Counted from the first letter of the stretch, positions 25,118 to 33,521 are shown. The stretch is DNA of 64,000 bases from an uncultured Bacilli bacterium (GCA_910584655.1 CAJUBJ010000002.1:1-64000); one strand, 5' to 3'. The notes: generated by a model from the sequence alone, not told the origin. Numbers and translations: made by a program.

Positions 25118-25960
25118 TTATATTTCTATTTTGTAGTTTCTTAGTAATTCTTCAATTTCTTCTTTATTTGTTGAGATTAAAAAATGTTCTGAATCATATT
25201 CTTTTTCTTTTTTTACAAAATCTATAAAATCTTTGTAAGGAACAAAACCAGATAGTTTTTCTTCAGTGACAAAACCAATGTACCATTCTTCTATTTTTAA
25301 ATCTTTAGTTGTAAGAAGTGTTGGTTTGTATGGAAGAATAGATAAGACATTTTCTGTTAATATATAAGTTCCAAATAATTCGTTGGTTGGTTTTTGATAA
25401 ATTTTAGGAATTGCATAATAAGCATCTATATTTTGAAGTTCATTTAATAATTTTCCTAGCTTTTTAGGGTTACATTTTATTTTATCTAGTTCTTTTTTAC
25501 CAAGTGAAATGGGATTTAATGCTCCAAATATATACATATTTTCATAAGTGCCATTATTTATATTTTCTTCTATTTGTTTTAATGCCTGTTCGCTTGTGTT
25601 AATATCTAAATCTATAAATTCTTGAATTCTATCTATGCTAACTTCTTCTTCATCTCTTGTAAATACTTTTGTATTCATTTTTTGACATATAACTTTTATA
25701 TATTCATAAAAAAATGTTATATCATCATCGCTAGTTGGCAACGGCATTGATAAATTAACTTCACCTTTTTTTATAGATAACTCATATCCGCGACATATGT
25801 TATTTTTATTAAAGATAACAGTATAGTCTCCTTTTTTACCTTCTTCTAGACGAAAGTTTTCATCCATAATACCATAACTCTGATTATCTATTAAGATGTC
25901 TTCTAGTTTTAATTCTTTTTTAAATAAACCTTTATTTTTTATGGTTACATCAACAGCCAT
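25118..25960 (-). CDS. conserved hypothetical protein (DUF4299-like)
   Basis: A 280-residue cytoplasmic protein with no signal or membrane segment. The N-terminal half is beta-rich (MAVDVTIKNKG, then FRLEEGKKGDYTVIFNKNNICRGYEL) and the C-terminal half alpha/beta (LLTTKDLKIEEWYIGFV). I associate length and pattern with DUF4299, a Bacillota family without known role; this is from memory and moderate. A single-gene unit: 130 non-coding bases on either side contain nothing else I can read. Confidence 0.6.
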   Translation of the reverse strand: MAVDVTIKNKGLFKKELKLEDILIDNQSYGIMDENFRLEEGKKGDYTVIFNKNNICRGYELSIKKGEVNLSMPLPTSDDDITFFYEYIKVICQKMNTKVFTRDEEEVSIDRIQEFIDLDINTSEQALKQIEENINNGTYENMYIFGALNPISLGKKELDKIKCNPKKLGKLLNELQNIDAYYAIPKIYQKPTNELFGTYILTENVLSILPYKPTLLTTKDLKIEEWYIGFVTEEKLSGFVPYKDFIDFVKKEKEYDSEHFLISTNKEEIEELLRNYKIEI

Positions 25961-26111
25961 ATTATCACTCTTTCTAAATTATAATAAAAACACTATATAT
26001 ATTGATTATAGCATACTTATTTTATATTTTGTTTTTTTGAAGTAATAGAGAAATATTATTTTTATCATCTAGTAAAAAGACAAACTATTTCTAGCTTGTC
26101 GTGATTAATTT

Positions 26112-26882
26112 TTAATTTATTGTAAATTCTACTGTTATGAAATGATTGGTTGCCTCACCTATTTCACTTGTACTTTTTACTATTCGATATCTACCATCTT
26201 CTAGCTTACCATAGTGGTATTCCCAATCTATCTTTAGTTCTAGACGATTATCATTATCTACACGATATCCTATATAATTAAATAACATTGTATTTTGGGG
26301 AATTAATTTAATCCATGAATTATTATCTTTCTTTTCAATAAAGTAACATTCTCCATATACATTATCTCTATTGCTTGTATCCGTTATAATTATAGTTGCT
26401 CCACTTTTGGTTAATGTTCCTTTTTTTATAGATATAGAAACACCTTCTAAATCATCTATTTTTAAATTACATTTTCCTTCTAAACTTTCTTTGCTTTTAG
26501 CAACATATACATCTTTTATATTATCTGTGCTATTACATGAAATAACGTAAAAATCTTTATCTCCAAATTCTGTTTTTTCTTTATTGTATTTATATAATTT
26601 CGAGCCACCATCTCTTAGTTCTTCAATTAAAGATAATTTGCTTAGAAATTCATCGATAGTTATTTTTTCATTACTTATAGTGTCAAATAAATTACTTTCT
26701 TTATTTATCAAATAAGGTACTGATGTTGAAAAAAAGATATGTTGATTGTTTTTTAATGTTGCACCATACATAAACTGTTCTTTTTGAGAGTTAGATTTTT
26801 GTAATATTTCTTCTTTTTTGCAACCTGTAACGTTAAATAACAAAGATATAATTAGAATTAATATAAGATTTTTATTTTTCAT
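26112..26882 (-). CDS. lipoprotein, beta-rich, function unknown
   Basis: A 256-residue lipoprotein. It starts MKNKNLILILIISLLF and has a lipobox NVTGC, so the mature protein begins at Cys near residue 21 and is lipid-anchored outside the membrane. The ATG at 26882 has AAGGAG 6 bases upstream; an upstream ATG nine codons earlier does not. The last third has Ig-like strand patterns (WIKLIPQNTMLFNYIGYRV, then WEYHYGKLEDGRYRIVKS) that resemble immunoglobulin-like domains of putative immunity lipoproteins in Bacillota. No catalytic motif seen. Confidence 0.75.
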   Translation of the reverse strand: MKNKNLILILIISLLFNVTGCKKEEILQKSNSQKEQFMYGATLKNNQHIFFSTSVPYLINKESNLFDTISNEKITIDEFLSKLSLIEELRDGGSKLYKYNKEKTEFGDKDFYVISCNSTDNIKDVYVAKSKESLEGKCNLKIDDLEGVSISIKKGTLTKSGATIIITDTSNRDNVYGECYFIEKKDNNSWIKLIPQNTMLFNYIGYRVDNDNRLELKIDWEYHYGKLEDGRYRIVKSTSEIGEATNHFITVEFTIN

Positions 26883-26983
26883 AGCGACTCCTTTATTTAA
26901 GCATAGCAAATTTATTTAGCATTGCTGATTCATTATTATAGTCGTACTAAATTTATATAAAGTTCCAAGTTTTTTTATAATTT

Positions 26984-28486
26984 TTATCTTAATTTAATTA
27001 AGCCTTCTTTAGTTAAATGGTATAACTCTAAAGCTACTTCATTAATATATTTACGATCATGGGAGATGCTAATTATTGTACCTTTAAATTCTTTTAAGAC
27101 TCTTCTTATAACAGGATTAGATAAAGGAGAAACGTTACGAGTTGGTTCATCTAGAATTAGAATATTACAATTATCTAAAACTAGTTTTGCAAGAATTAAT
27201 TTGGCTTTTGAACCGTTACTAAGATTCGCTATTTTCCCAGTCATTTCATTTGAAGTAAATTTCATATTTCCTAGATAAGTTCTTGAAGTAGTAATATCTT
27301 CTTTACTTTTACTTGGAGAGATAAAATCTAGAACATATTCATAGCTACTTAATATATCTTGATAATTTTGTGGCATATATCCTACTTTTATATCATTTCT
27401 ATCATTTAATTTATTATAAATTAGTTTTATTAAAGTTGATTTACCAATACCATTATTTCCTATGATACATAAATGAGTGTTACCAATAATATCTAATTTA
27501 ATATTTTTAGATAATATTTTATCTTCAATTTCTAATTTAGGTATTTCTAATTTTAGAATTATCTTATTTTTAGGTATATATACTTCATTAAAATAGAAAT
27601 TTATTCCTTCTTCCACATCTGGTTTTTCTGTTAATTCAACTTGTTCTAATTTTTTTTCTTGAGATTTTATAGAATGCATTTTCTTTTTTAATAGCTTTGC
27701 ACCATGAGGGTCACTCCTAGATATTGTTCTTTGTTGATATTCTACTTTATTCATAATTTGTGTTAGCTTTTCTTGTTGTTTCGTATACTCTCTTTTTTCA
27801 TTTTTGGATATTTGTGTTTGTTTTTCAATACTATTTAGCCTTAATTCAATATAATCATCATAACTTGTTTTCATGATAGTATGATGACAGTCTTGTTTTT
27901 TCTTTAACTGTTCTATGTGTAAAATCATGTTTGCGGTATTTGATAACAAAGTCTCATCATGAGAGACATATATAATAGGTTTTGTTGTATTACTTATAAA
28001 TGTTTCTAGCCATTCTAAGGTTTCAATATCCAAGTCATTTGTTGGTTCGTCTAGAAAAAATATGTCATAATCTCCTAATAATAATTTTAAAATACTTACT
28101 TTTACTTTTTCGCCACCCGATAAATTTTTCATGTTCTGTTCTAAAATATTGTCTTGAAGTTTTATAATATCTAAATATTTATAAAGATTGTTTAATGAAT
28201 CATAGTATTCTTCTAAAGATGAAAACAAATAATCAAATACTTTTTTAGAAAGGTTGTCTTCACTTATTGATTGCTCTAAGTATCCAATTCTATTTTCTCT
28301 AAAATTAATAATTCCTGTAACATTTGCATAGTTACAAATACCTAATATACATTTTAATATTGTTGATTTGCCATTACCTTCTTCACCAATAATAGCAAGT
28401 TTATCTTTTTTATTTAAAGTAAATGTTAAATTTTTTACTAAATATCTATCATTTATTTCAATTGTTAAATTTTTTATTTCTAACAT
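26984..28486 (-). CDS. ABC-F protein, antibiotic-resistance type (ribosome protection, Lsa/Vga/Msr-like)
   Basis: A 500-residue protein with two ABC domains and no membrane segments. Walker A motifs are GEEGNGKST (about 37) and GNNGIGKST (about 345). Signatures are NLSGGEKVK and NLSNGSKAK; Walker B regions are IFFLDEPTNDLD and ILILDEPTRNVSPLSNP. The last, with TRN-SPLS in place of the D-loop ASNHLD, is what I know from Lsa/Vga-like resistance ABC-F proteins. A charged linker (about 190-310) bridges the domains. Such proteins bind the ribosomal E site and dislodge lincosamide, pleuromutilin, streptogramin or macrolide drugs. The upstream leader supports drug-induced control. Drug spectrum cannot be told from sequence. 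Confidence 0.88.
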   Translation of the reverse strand: MLEIKNLTIEINDRYLVKNLTFTLNKKDKLAIIGEEGNGKSTILKCILGICNYANVTGIINFRENRIGYLEQSISEDNLSKKVFDYLFSSLEEYYDSLNNLYKYLDIIKLQDNILEQNMKNLSGGEKVKVSILKLLLGDYDIFFLDEPTNDLDIETLEWLETFISNTTKPIIYVSHDETLLSNTANMILHIEQLKKKQDCHHTIMKTSYDDYIELRLNSIEKQTQISKNEKREYTKQQEKLTQIMNKVEYQQRTISRSDPHGAKLLKKKMHSIKSQEKKLEQVELTEKPDVEEGINFYFNEVYIPKNKIILKLEIPKLEIEDKILSKNIKLDIIGNTHLCIIGNNGIGKSTLIKLIYNKLNDRNDIKVGYMPQNYQDILSSYEYVLDFISPSKSKEDITTSRTYLGNMKFTSNEMTGKIANLSNGSKAKLILAKLVLDNCNILILDEPTRNVSPLSNPVIRRVLKEFKGTIISISHDRKYINEVALELYHLTKEGLIKLR

Positions 28487-28487
28487 G

Positions 28488-28524
28488 TTATGCCTTCCTT
28501 TCTGGCATAATCAAAGTTTATGCC
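28488..28524 (-). promoter_or_regulatory. alternative hairpins over the ABC-F ribosome-binding site
   Basis: Just before the ABC-F start (positions plus or minus 1), three 7-base elements follow one another on the minus strand: GGCATAA, TTATGCC, GGCATAA. The middle one can pair with either neighbour. Pairing with the upstream copy leaves the Shine-Dalgarno (AAAGGAAGG) free; pairing with the downstream copy puts it in the loop directly before the ATG. This mutually exclusive design is typical of drug-induced translational attenuators. Confidence 0.65.
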
Positions 28525-28528
28525 TAAC

Positions 28529-28549
28529 TTAGATTTTTAAATTTCTCAT
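28529..28549 (-). CDS. leader peptide 2 of the ABC-F gene (MRNLKI)
   Basis: A six-codon ORF with a strong AGGAGGTG site 6 bases upstream, lying between the intrinsic terminator and the hairpins at the ABC-F start. Short leader peptides like this allow a drug-stalled ribosome to alter downstream folding. Positions plus or minus 1. Confidence 0.55.
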   Translation of the reverse strand: MRNLKI

Positions 28550-28565
28550 TTTTACACCTCCTCAT

Positions 28566-28600
28566 CAAAAAACACCTTCTAAATTATGTATTAGAAAGTG
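28566..28600 (-). terminator. leader terminator/attenuator upstream of the ABC-F gene
   Basis: Ten-base-pair stem (CACTTTCTAA/TTAGAAGGTG with one G-U pair), 8-base loop and six T on the minus strand. It stands within the leader, about 125 bases downstream of the promoter and 80 bases ahead of the ABC-F start, so it must be read through for expression. Positions plus or minus 1. Confidence 0.75.
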
Positions 28601-28650
28601 CTTAAATATTTATTCAAGTTTAAAAGAAAATAACGCAAAAAATAATCAAT

Positions 28651-28698
28651 CTAAAACATAATTGGTATATAAAATTTTAAAGTGATTATTTTTAACAT
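28651..28698 (-). CDS. leader peptide 1 of the ABC-F gene (15 residues)
   Basis: MLKIITLKFYIPIMF, preceded by AAAGGAG at about 10 bases. It lies between the promoter and the leader terminator. A ribosome stalled on it could prevent terminator formation, as in ABC-F and erm leaders. Positions plus or minus 1. Confidence 0.5.
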   Translation of the reverse strand: MLKIITLKFYIPIMF

Positions 28699-28724
28699 TG
28701 GTTCACGTCTCCTTTTGTGTTTAA

Positions 28725-28753
28725 ATTATAACATAGTTATTTTAGTCTTACAA
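28725..28753 (-). promoter_or_regulatory. promoter of the ABC-F leader
   Basis: Minus-strand -35 TTGTAA, 17-base spacer, -10 TATAAT preceded by an extended TG. It lies about 240 bases upstream of the ABC-F start codon, leaving a long leader. Positions plus or minus 1. Confidence 0.7.
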
Positions 28754-28764
28754 CTATTATTAGT

Positions 28765-29217
28765 TTATTGCTTTTTAAATAATGAGTAACTAATAATGAA
28801 TAATCCAACTAGCATTTCGACAATTGATAATCCCAATAAGAAGCCAGAAATAAAGTCTTTTGTTGAACTGCCACCAAATAGAGTTGACATACATAAACAT
28901 GCAATACCTAAAATTATTAATAATGTACCAAAAATAGAATTTTTTTGATTTTCTAAGTTTTGAACTCTTTCTAACATTTCAATTATCTGTTTGTCACTAT
29001 TTTTTTTATTATCTTCGCCATTAAAAAGTTCTGAGGATGTGATTTTTAATATTTTACATAATTCTTCAACTAAAGAATAGTCAGGTAATGTTTTTCCATT
29101 TTCCCATTTTGAGATTGTTTTACTAGATATACCTAACTTTTCAGCTAGTTGTTCTTGGGTTAGCTTTATGGTTTTTCTTTTTTTTGTTATATAATTACCA
29201 ATATGAACTTTATTCAT
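28765..29217 (-). CDS. XRE regulator with two C-terminal membrane segments
   Basis: A 150-residue protein. HTH domain at about 7-62 (TQEQLAEKLGISSKTISKWENGKT), a coiled linker around 80-95, then two hydrophobic segments (about 97-115 and 123-145) with a very short tail. The DNA-binding part is thus tied to the membrane. It is directly upstream of the ABC-F leader but has no clear link to it. A good AAGGAAGAATATT site precedes the ATG. Confidence 0.85.
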   Translation of the reverse strand: MNKVHIGNYITKKRKTIKLTQEQLAEKLGISSKTISKWENGKTLPDYSLVEELCKILKITSSELFNGEDNKKNSDKQIIEMLERVQNLENQKNSIFGTLLIILGIACLCMSTLFGGSSTKDFISGFLLGLSIVEMLVGLFIISYSLFKKQ

Positions 29218-29307
29218 AATATTCTTCCTTTCATTATTCTCATATTAACAGAATATATGAATTTATTACATCCCTTTAAGGGAGAATTTTGATAGAATTA
29301 AAATAAT

Positions 29308-29985
29308 TTATTTTTTCTTTTCAGTAAATAAACGACTTTCACTTATGTAGTTCATTATTTCATCATCACTTATTGTATCATTTAAAATTATTGTAATCCA
29401 TTTTTCTTTGTTCATATGATATGCTTTGAAAAAACCTGGTTTTTTTAATAATTCTTTAACTTTATTTTCATCTAATTTAACATTTAGTATTTCTATTTCC
29501 CCACTACTTTTCTTATCTATTTTACTTTTATCAATATTTAAAACAGCAGCATACCATTTATTATTTTTTTGATTTCTAAATATTCCATATTCTGGATTTC
29601 TCTCCCATAAAAATTCTGGCGTATTACCAAATTTTTCGATTATTAAATTAGCAATTCTATTTGATTGATTAAAAATAAAGTAACTGGAGGTTGTACAATT
29701 ATTACGAATATCTATTAAAAAGTTTTCGAATTCTTTTCGAACACTATTCACAAATTCTCCTACTTGATTTTCTATTCTAAAGTTTTTATATTCTTCTTCA
29801 AAAGATAGATCAAATATTTTGCCAATTACTTCTCCATTATCTTTTATTTCTATATCAATGCGAAATGAGTTATTTAATATATTTTTGGATATTGTATATT
29901 TATTATCTATTTTACTAAAACCATAGTTTATTAATTTGTTATATTCTATAACACTTTTTTTAAATATTTCATTTTCTATATTCAT
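29308..29985 (-). CDS. MmcQ/YjbR-family protein with an extra N-terminal domain
   Basis: A 225-residue protein. The C-terminal half (about 105-222) is the MmcQ/YjbR domain: FGNTPEFLWERNPEYGIFRN, KWYAAVLNIDKSKI, EILNVKLDENKVKELL, GFFKAYHMNKEKWITIIL. These are CyaY-fold proteins, suggested to bind DNA, with no firm role. The N-terminal 100 residues form a second alpha/beta unit often present in the longer forms. Single gene, with a terminator-like hairpin behind the next gene upstream. Confident on family, not on function. Confidence 0.78.
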   Translation of the reverse strand: MNIENEIFKKSVIEYNKLINYGFSKIDNKYTISKNILNNSFRIDIEIKDNGEVIGKIFDLSFEEEYKNFRIENQVGEFVNSVRKEFENFLIDIRNNCTTSSYFIFNQSNRIANLIIEKFGNTPEFLWERNPEYGIFRNQKNNKWYAAVLNIDKSKIDKKSSGEIEILNVKLDENKVKELLKKPGFFKAYHMNKEKWITIILNDTISDDEIMNYISESRLFTEKKK

Positions 29986-30022
29986 AGGTCACCTCTATTG
30001 AATTTATTATTCATTATACCAT

Positions 30023-30048
30023 AAAAAGCAGATTATTATCTGCTTTTT
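30023..30048 (-). terminator. terminator after the XRE gene at 30056
   Basis: Nearly symmetric AAAAAGCAGAT-TATT-ATCTGCTTTTT; a strong stem with T-run, 8 bases after the stop of 30056-30631. Confidence 0.85.
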
Positions 30049-30055
30049 AAAAGAT

Positions 30056-30631
30056 TTATCCTAGGAGTAATTTCATAATTGTCATTACAAGAATAGTAAT
30101 TAATCCTGATATTATAGATAGTAGAATTTTTTGATATGGTCTTTTGCCAATTTCTTGATTTTTATCATCTCGGCTTAGTGATTTTGAATTACAAAAAGTA
30201 ATTATTTCTTTATATGTTTGAATATCATATTTCTTTTTATATTTTTCAATTATTAAAGCAGTATATAAAGTTATAGCCATTAGAATTACCCAAATTATAC
30301 AACCTATTTTACCTGTATATTTTGAAAGTGGATATGCACTAATAATCATTACTACTAGTTCTATTGTAAATATAGTACTTAACTTATTAAAATTTTTTAG
30401 CTCACTTTCTTTTACTAATTTATTCATTTCTTCTAAATCTTCATTAACAAGTTCTTCAATTGAAATATTAAATATATCACATAATAAAGTTATACTTTTG
30501 ATGTCAGGATAATATTTATTATTCTCCCAATTTGATACAGTTTGTCTTGATACTAAGACTTTATCTGCCAACTCTTCCTGATTTAAGTTGTGGGCATTTC
30601 TATATTCTTTTATTCTATTTCCTATATCCAT
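30056..30631 (-). CDS. XRE regulator with C-terminal membrane segments
   Basis: A 191-residue protein starting MDIGNRIKEY; the ATG at 30631 is favoured by GGAGGT 7 bases upstream over an ATG five codons earlier. HTH at about 5-60 (NQEELADKVLVSRQTVSNWENNKY), an acidic linker, then a pair of membrane segments near 85-125 and another near 170-190. Same general plan as the other membrane-anchored XRE proteins. Target and signal unknown. Confidence 0.85.
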   Translation of the reverse strand: MDIGNRIKEYRNAHNLNQEELADKVLVSRQTVSNWENNKYYPDIKSITLLCDIFNISIEELVNEDLEEMNKLVKESELKNFNKLSTIFTIELVVMIISAYPLSKYTGKIGCIIWVILMAITLYTALIIEKYKKKYDIQTYKEIITFCNSKSLSRDDKNQEIGKRPYQKILLSIISGLITILVMTIMKLLLG

Positions 30632-30729
30632 TTTTTCAACCTCCATTTATATTTTATATGGATATTATTATTTTGTCTGCCAAAAGTCCTTTACATTCAT
30701 AATAGTAAATAAAAAGATTTAATAAACTT

Positions 30730-31035
30730 TTAATTTATTAAATCTGTATAGTATAGAATTTCTTTATTTAAAGACTTAGCGTATTCTATTTCACTTTTGG
30801 TACTAGATCCAATATAGTCATTTACATTTACAACTAATATTGCATCAGATAGTTTAATTTTTTCTTTATGCATTTTATCTATCATAATAGCTTCTTCTTC
30901 AGTATATGCTTCTTTATTAGTTTTTGTTAGTTCAATTGGAGTTAACATGCAATTACCTTTAAGAGCCATCATTTCTGTTATTTCATTCATTTCTTTTTTG
31001 AATTTATAGCTTCCACATACTGTTATTACTTTCAT
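30730..31035 (-). CDS. nucleoside 2-deoxyribosyltransferase-like small protein (DUF4406-type)
   Basis: A 101-residue protein. It starts with a Rossmann-like MKVITVCGSYKF, and the middle has IMIDKMHKEKIKLSDAILVVNVNDYIGSSTKSEIEYA. This is the layout of small nucleoside 2-deoxyribosyltransferase-fold proteins, where the Asp of SDAILVVN and the Ser/Glu of GSSTKSEIEYA line the pocket. Full deoxyribosyltransferases are about 150 residues, so this short form is more likely a DUF4406-type nucleotide-binding protein. Cytoplasmic, single gene. Confidence 0.72.
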   Translation of the reverse strand: MKVITVCGSYKFKKEMNEITEMMALKGNCMLTPIELTKTNKEAYTEEEAIMIDKMHKEKIKLSDAILVVNVNDYIGSSTKSEIEYAKSLNKEILYYTDLIN

Positions 31036-31144
31036 AAGCTCACATCCTTTATTGATTAATATAATATTAAAGATTATATTAATTATTTATATAATAACTA
31101 TAAAACAAATGAGAATAAATAACAATAATTTTCACAAAAAATAA

Positions 31145-31846
31145 TTAGATAATTGATTTTAAAAGATTTATTAGTTCATCTTGAGTGATATTTGTTGTTT
31201 CAATGTCAAAGTTATAGTCTTTATAATTGAATTCTGTAAAATAGATATTTTCGTATTTAAATATTTTCATTTTGACATTATTAATTGTTGTTTCTTTTGC
31301 GCCTTCTTCACTGAAATGGTAGTCTCTAAGAGGTTTGTTCTTATTAGAAAAAGATATTCGTACACTACTTAGAGTTTCCTCATTATAATAATTATAAACG
31401 TATGAATTTAAGATATCATAAGGACTTTCTTTATCTTTTCTTGTATAAAGCATATAGCTTTCTTTTTTCTCCAATTGTTCTGGAATAACTATATTGCTTA
31501 GTATACTTATCCATATACTATTTTCTTCTTCGTTTACTACTTTTACGTCTGCATCTATTAAAGTTGCACCTAATTTATCTATATTATTTATGTAAATTTC
31601 TATTTTTTCTTTTGAATCACTATAGGAATCTTTAGAATTTAATGATTTATTTTCATCATTTTTATAATTTATAAATAATATATTACCTAGTATTATTGCT
31701 AAACAAATTGGAATTAAAGATATTTTCCAAACTATTTTTTTGTCTTTCATATTTACTCCTTCAATTTTTTTTATTATTTTGTTGTAATTATTAACTTTAT
31801 TAAAATCATTATTTATTGAATTATTTAGCTTTTCTTTATTTTGCAT
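31145..31846 (-). CDS. membrane-anchored anti-sigma-factor-like protein (second pair)
   Basis: A 233-residue protein with about 38 cytoplasmic residues, one membrane segment (about 40-57, ISLIPICLAIILGNILF) and an outer domain that ends ITQDELINLLKSII, matching the end of 5455-6093. It begins 3 bases after the sigma-factor stop. A second in-frame ATG at 31750 (MKDKKIVW) has a much better ribosome-binding site (AGGAGTAAAT), so a shorter form without most of the cytoplasmic part may also be made. The shorter form could not bind sigma in the usual way. Function inferred from gene order and from the paralogous pair. Confidence 0.6.
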   Translation of the reverse strand: MQNKEKLNNSINNDFNKVNNYNKIIKKIEGVNMKDKKIVWKISLIPICLAIILGNILFINYKNDENKSLNSKDSYSDSKEKIEIYINNIDKLGATLIDADVKVVNEEENSIWISILSNIVIPEQLEKKESYMLYTRKDKESPYDILNSYVYNYYNEETLSSVRISFSNKNKPLRDYHFSEEGAKETTINNVKMKIFKYENIYFTEFNYKDYNFDIETTNITQDELINLLKSII

Positions 31847-31849
31847 ATA

Positions 31850-32389
31850 TTACACACCCTTTCCGAAGATTTCTGATAATTCTTTTAAAGTTCTATAAAT
31901 ACAATTTTTTATATATGACTCGCTTTTATTTAATTCTTCAGATATTTTTTTAATTGGGATTTCTAATTTGTAATGTAAATAAAATATTTTCGGAATATTT
32001 TGATCTTTTTTCGATTTTATGTAATTCCAAATTTGATTCCATTCATCTTCTTTAATTATTAAATTTTCTATATCTATCTCGGCTGGAATTGTCTCAATTA
32101 ATTCTTTGCCTTTTTCGTTTAAATTAAATAATGAAAGAGTATTTAACTTGTATAATAAACTGGAATGCTTTTTTATTTTATTTAAGGCAATACCAATTAG
32201 ATAACTTTTTAGATTTTTATTTTCTATTTCTTTTTTATTTAAAAGAGTCCAAAATGTTATATATGTTTCTTGCAATATATCATTAACATCATTTATATTT
32301 TGAATTTTTATTATTATGAATTTTAGAATATCTGAATATGTTTCATCATATATTTTGTTAAATTTTTTGAGGTTTTTTTGATCGACCAT
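31850..32389 (-). CDS. ECF-type RNA polymerase sigma factor (second pair)
   Basis: About 179 residues. Region 2: INDVNDILQETYITFWTLL, then GIALNKIKKHSS. Region 4: LEIPIKKISEELNKSESYIKNCIYRTLKEL. It is clearly a paralogue of 6093-6620, including the downstream membrane protein. The ATG at 32389 follows AGGTGATAAAA; the GTG three codons earlier overlaps that site and is unlikely. Likely controls its own operon and unknown targets in response to an envelope signal. Confidence 0.88.
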   Translation of the reverse strand: MVDQKNLKKFNKIYDETYSDILKFIIIKIQNINDVNDILQETYITFWTLLNKKEIENKNLKSYLIGIALNKIKKHSSLLYKLNTLSLFNLNEKGKELIETIPAEIDIENLIIKEDEWNQIWNYIKSKKDQNIPKIFYLHYKLEIPIKKISEELNKSESYIKNCIYRTLKELSEIFGKGV

Positions 32390-32437
32390 TTTTATCACCT
32401 ACAATAATATAATTCCTACAAAAGAGAAAAAAGTTTC

Positions 32438-32466
32438 AAAAAAAGATTAGTTTTTTATACTAATCT
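32438..32466 (-). terminator. terminator after the XRE gene at 32482
   Basis: AGATTAGT/ACTAATCT stem and a T-run on the minus strand. Confidence 0.7.
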
Positions 32467-32481
32467 AATAATATGAGAAAT

Positions 32482-32937
32482 TTATTGTTTTTTATTGTCT
32501 TTCCATTCATGATATAGAATATCTTTTAAAACTAGCATACTATCTAGTTTACTAAAGCTGTATTCTTTTTCTAAACTATTAAGCATATTTCTGATTTCTA
32601 TAGCATACTTTGATATATTAACTTTACTTTGATATACTGCAAGAATTGGATACTTTTTACTCCATGCATTTGTCCAATTTACTTTTTCTTCTACTTTTTC
32701 ATCAATATTTTTGATTATTTCTTCTATTTCTTTTATATCAGTGTCAAATTCTATTAATTCATCTAATGATAAGTTATATAATTTTGCTAATTTTTTAGCT
32801 TGATAAATATCTGGAATGGTCTCACTTGTTTCCCACTTCGAAATTGTTTGTCTACTTACACCTAATTTTTCAGCAACTACTTCTTGTGATATTCCTGCTT
32901 TTCTTCTTGCTTTAAATAAATTATTTCCTAAATTCAT
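32482..32937 (-). CDS. XRE regulator without membrane segment
   Basis: A 151-residue protein starting MNLGNNLFKARRK; AGAGGTG precedes this ATG, and the GTG three codons upstream lies inside the same site. HTH about 5-60 (SQEVVAEKLGVSRQTISKWETSET). The rest is helical and Lys/Glu-rich (VEEKVNWTNAWSKKYPILAVYQ) with no hydrophobic segment. This C-terminal part looks like a dimerisation or ligand-binding helical domain. Target unknown. Confidence 0.84.
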   Translation of the reverse strand: MNLGNNLFKARRKAGISQEVVAEKLGVSRQTISKWETSETIPDIYQAKKLAKLYNLSLDELIEFDTDIKEIEEIIKNIDEKVEEKVNWTNAWSKKYPILAVYQSKVNISKYAIEIRNMLNSLEKEYSFSKLDSMLVLKDILYHEWKDNKKQ

Positions 32938-33075
32938 TTTATCCACCTCTGAATTAAGTGTACAATTTTTGTTAATTTTTTTCTATCAATTTTATATTAC
33001 AATTTTGCTATTTTTTTTAACAAGCATATGAGTATTTAGAATATCTTGTATCTAATTAGTTATTTTGGAATATTC

Positions 33076-33495
33076 TTACTGAATATCAAAGTTTTCAGTC
33101 TTTAAATCACAATAATATCTTCCATTTTCAGTAGTAAATTTTAATACGCAATAGTCTGGATCAGTAACTCCTTTTTTGTAGAAAATAATGTCTCCTTTTT
33201 TCCATATTAGATTTTTGGTTTCTTGATCAGTTAACACTTCCATTTTTCCTTTTAACATTACACCAACATATTTTAATAGTCCTTTATGATAAAAATATAT
33301 ACTGGCATTAGGGTTATTTTTATATTGTTTCACTCTCATAGATGAAGTGTTAGTTGAAAAATAAAATTCTTTAAGGCCGTTTCTTTTTCTAGGTTTTAAC
33401 ATGGCCTTTACATTCGGATGATTTTCTTCATCTATAGAACATATAAAACTTACTTTTTGCTTATCTATAAATTTTTCTATTTTACTTAATTCCAT
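33076..33495 (-). CDS. pyridoxamine-5-phosphate-oxidase-like flavin-binding protein
   Basis: A 139-residue split-barrel protein. KVSFICSIDEENHPNVKAMLKP, then FYFSTNTSSMRVKQYKNNPNASIYF, then KYVGVMLKGKMEVLTD are the successive strands of the PNPOx-like fold. The family (general stress protein 26-like) binds FMN or F420. It lacks the C-terminal dimer segment of true PdxH and is not a pyridoxal synthesis enzyme on present evidence. Single gene, 26 bases ahead of the TfoX-C gene, perhaps the same transcript. Confidence 0.82.
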   Translation of the reverse strand: MELSKIEKFIDKQKVSFICSIDEENHPNVKAMLKPRKRNGLKEFYFSTNTSSMRVKQYKNNPNASIYFYHKGLLKYVGVMLKGKMEVLTDQETKNLIWKKGDIIFYKKGVTDPDYCVLKFTTENGRYYCDLKTENFDIQ

Positions 33496-33521
33496 AATTT
33501 AAAATCCTTATCAATTTGTAT

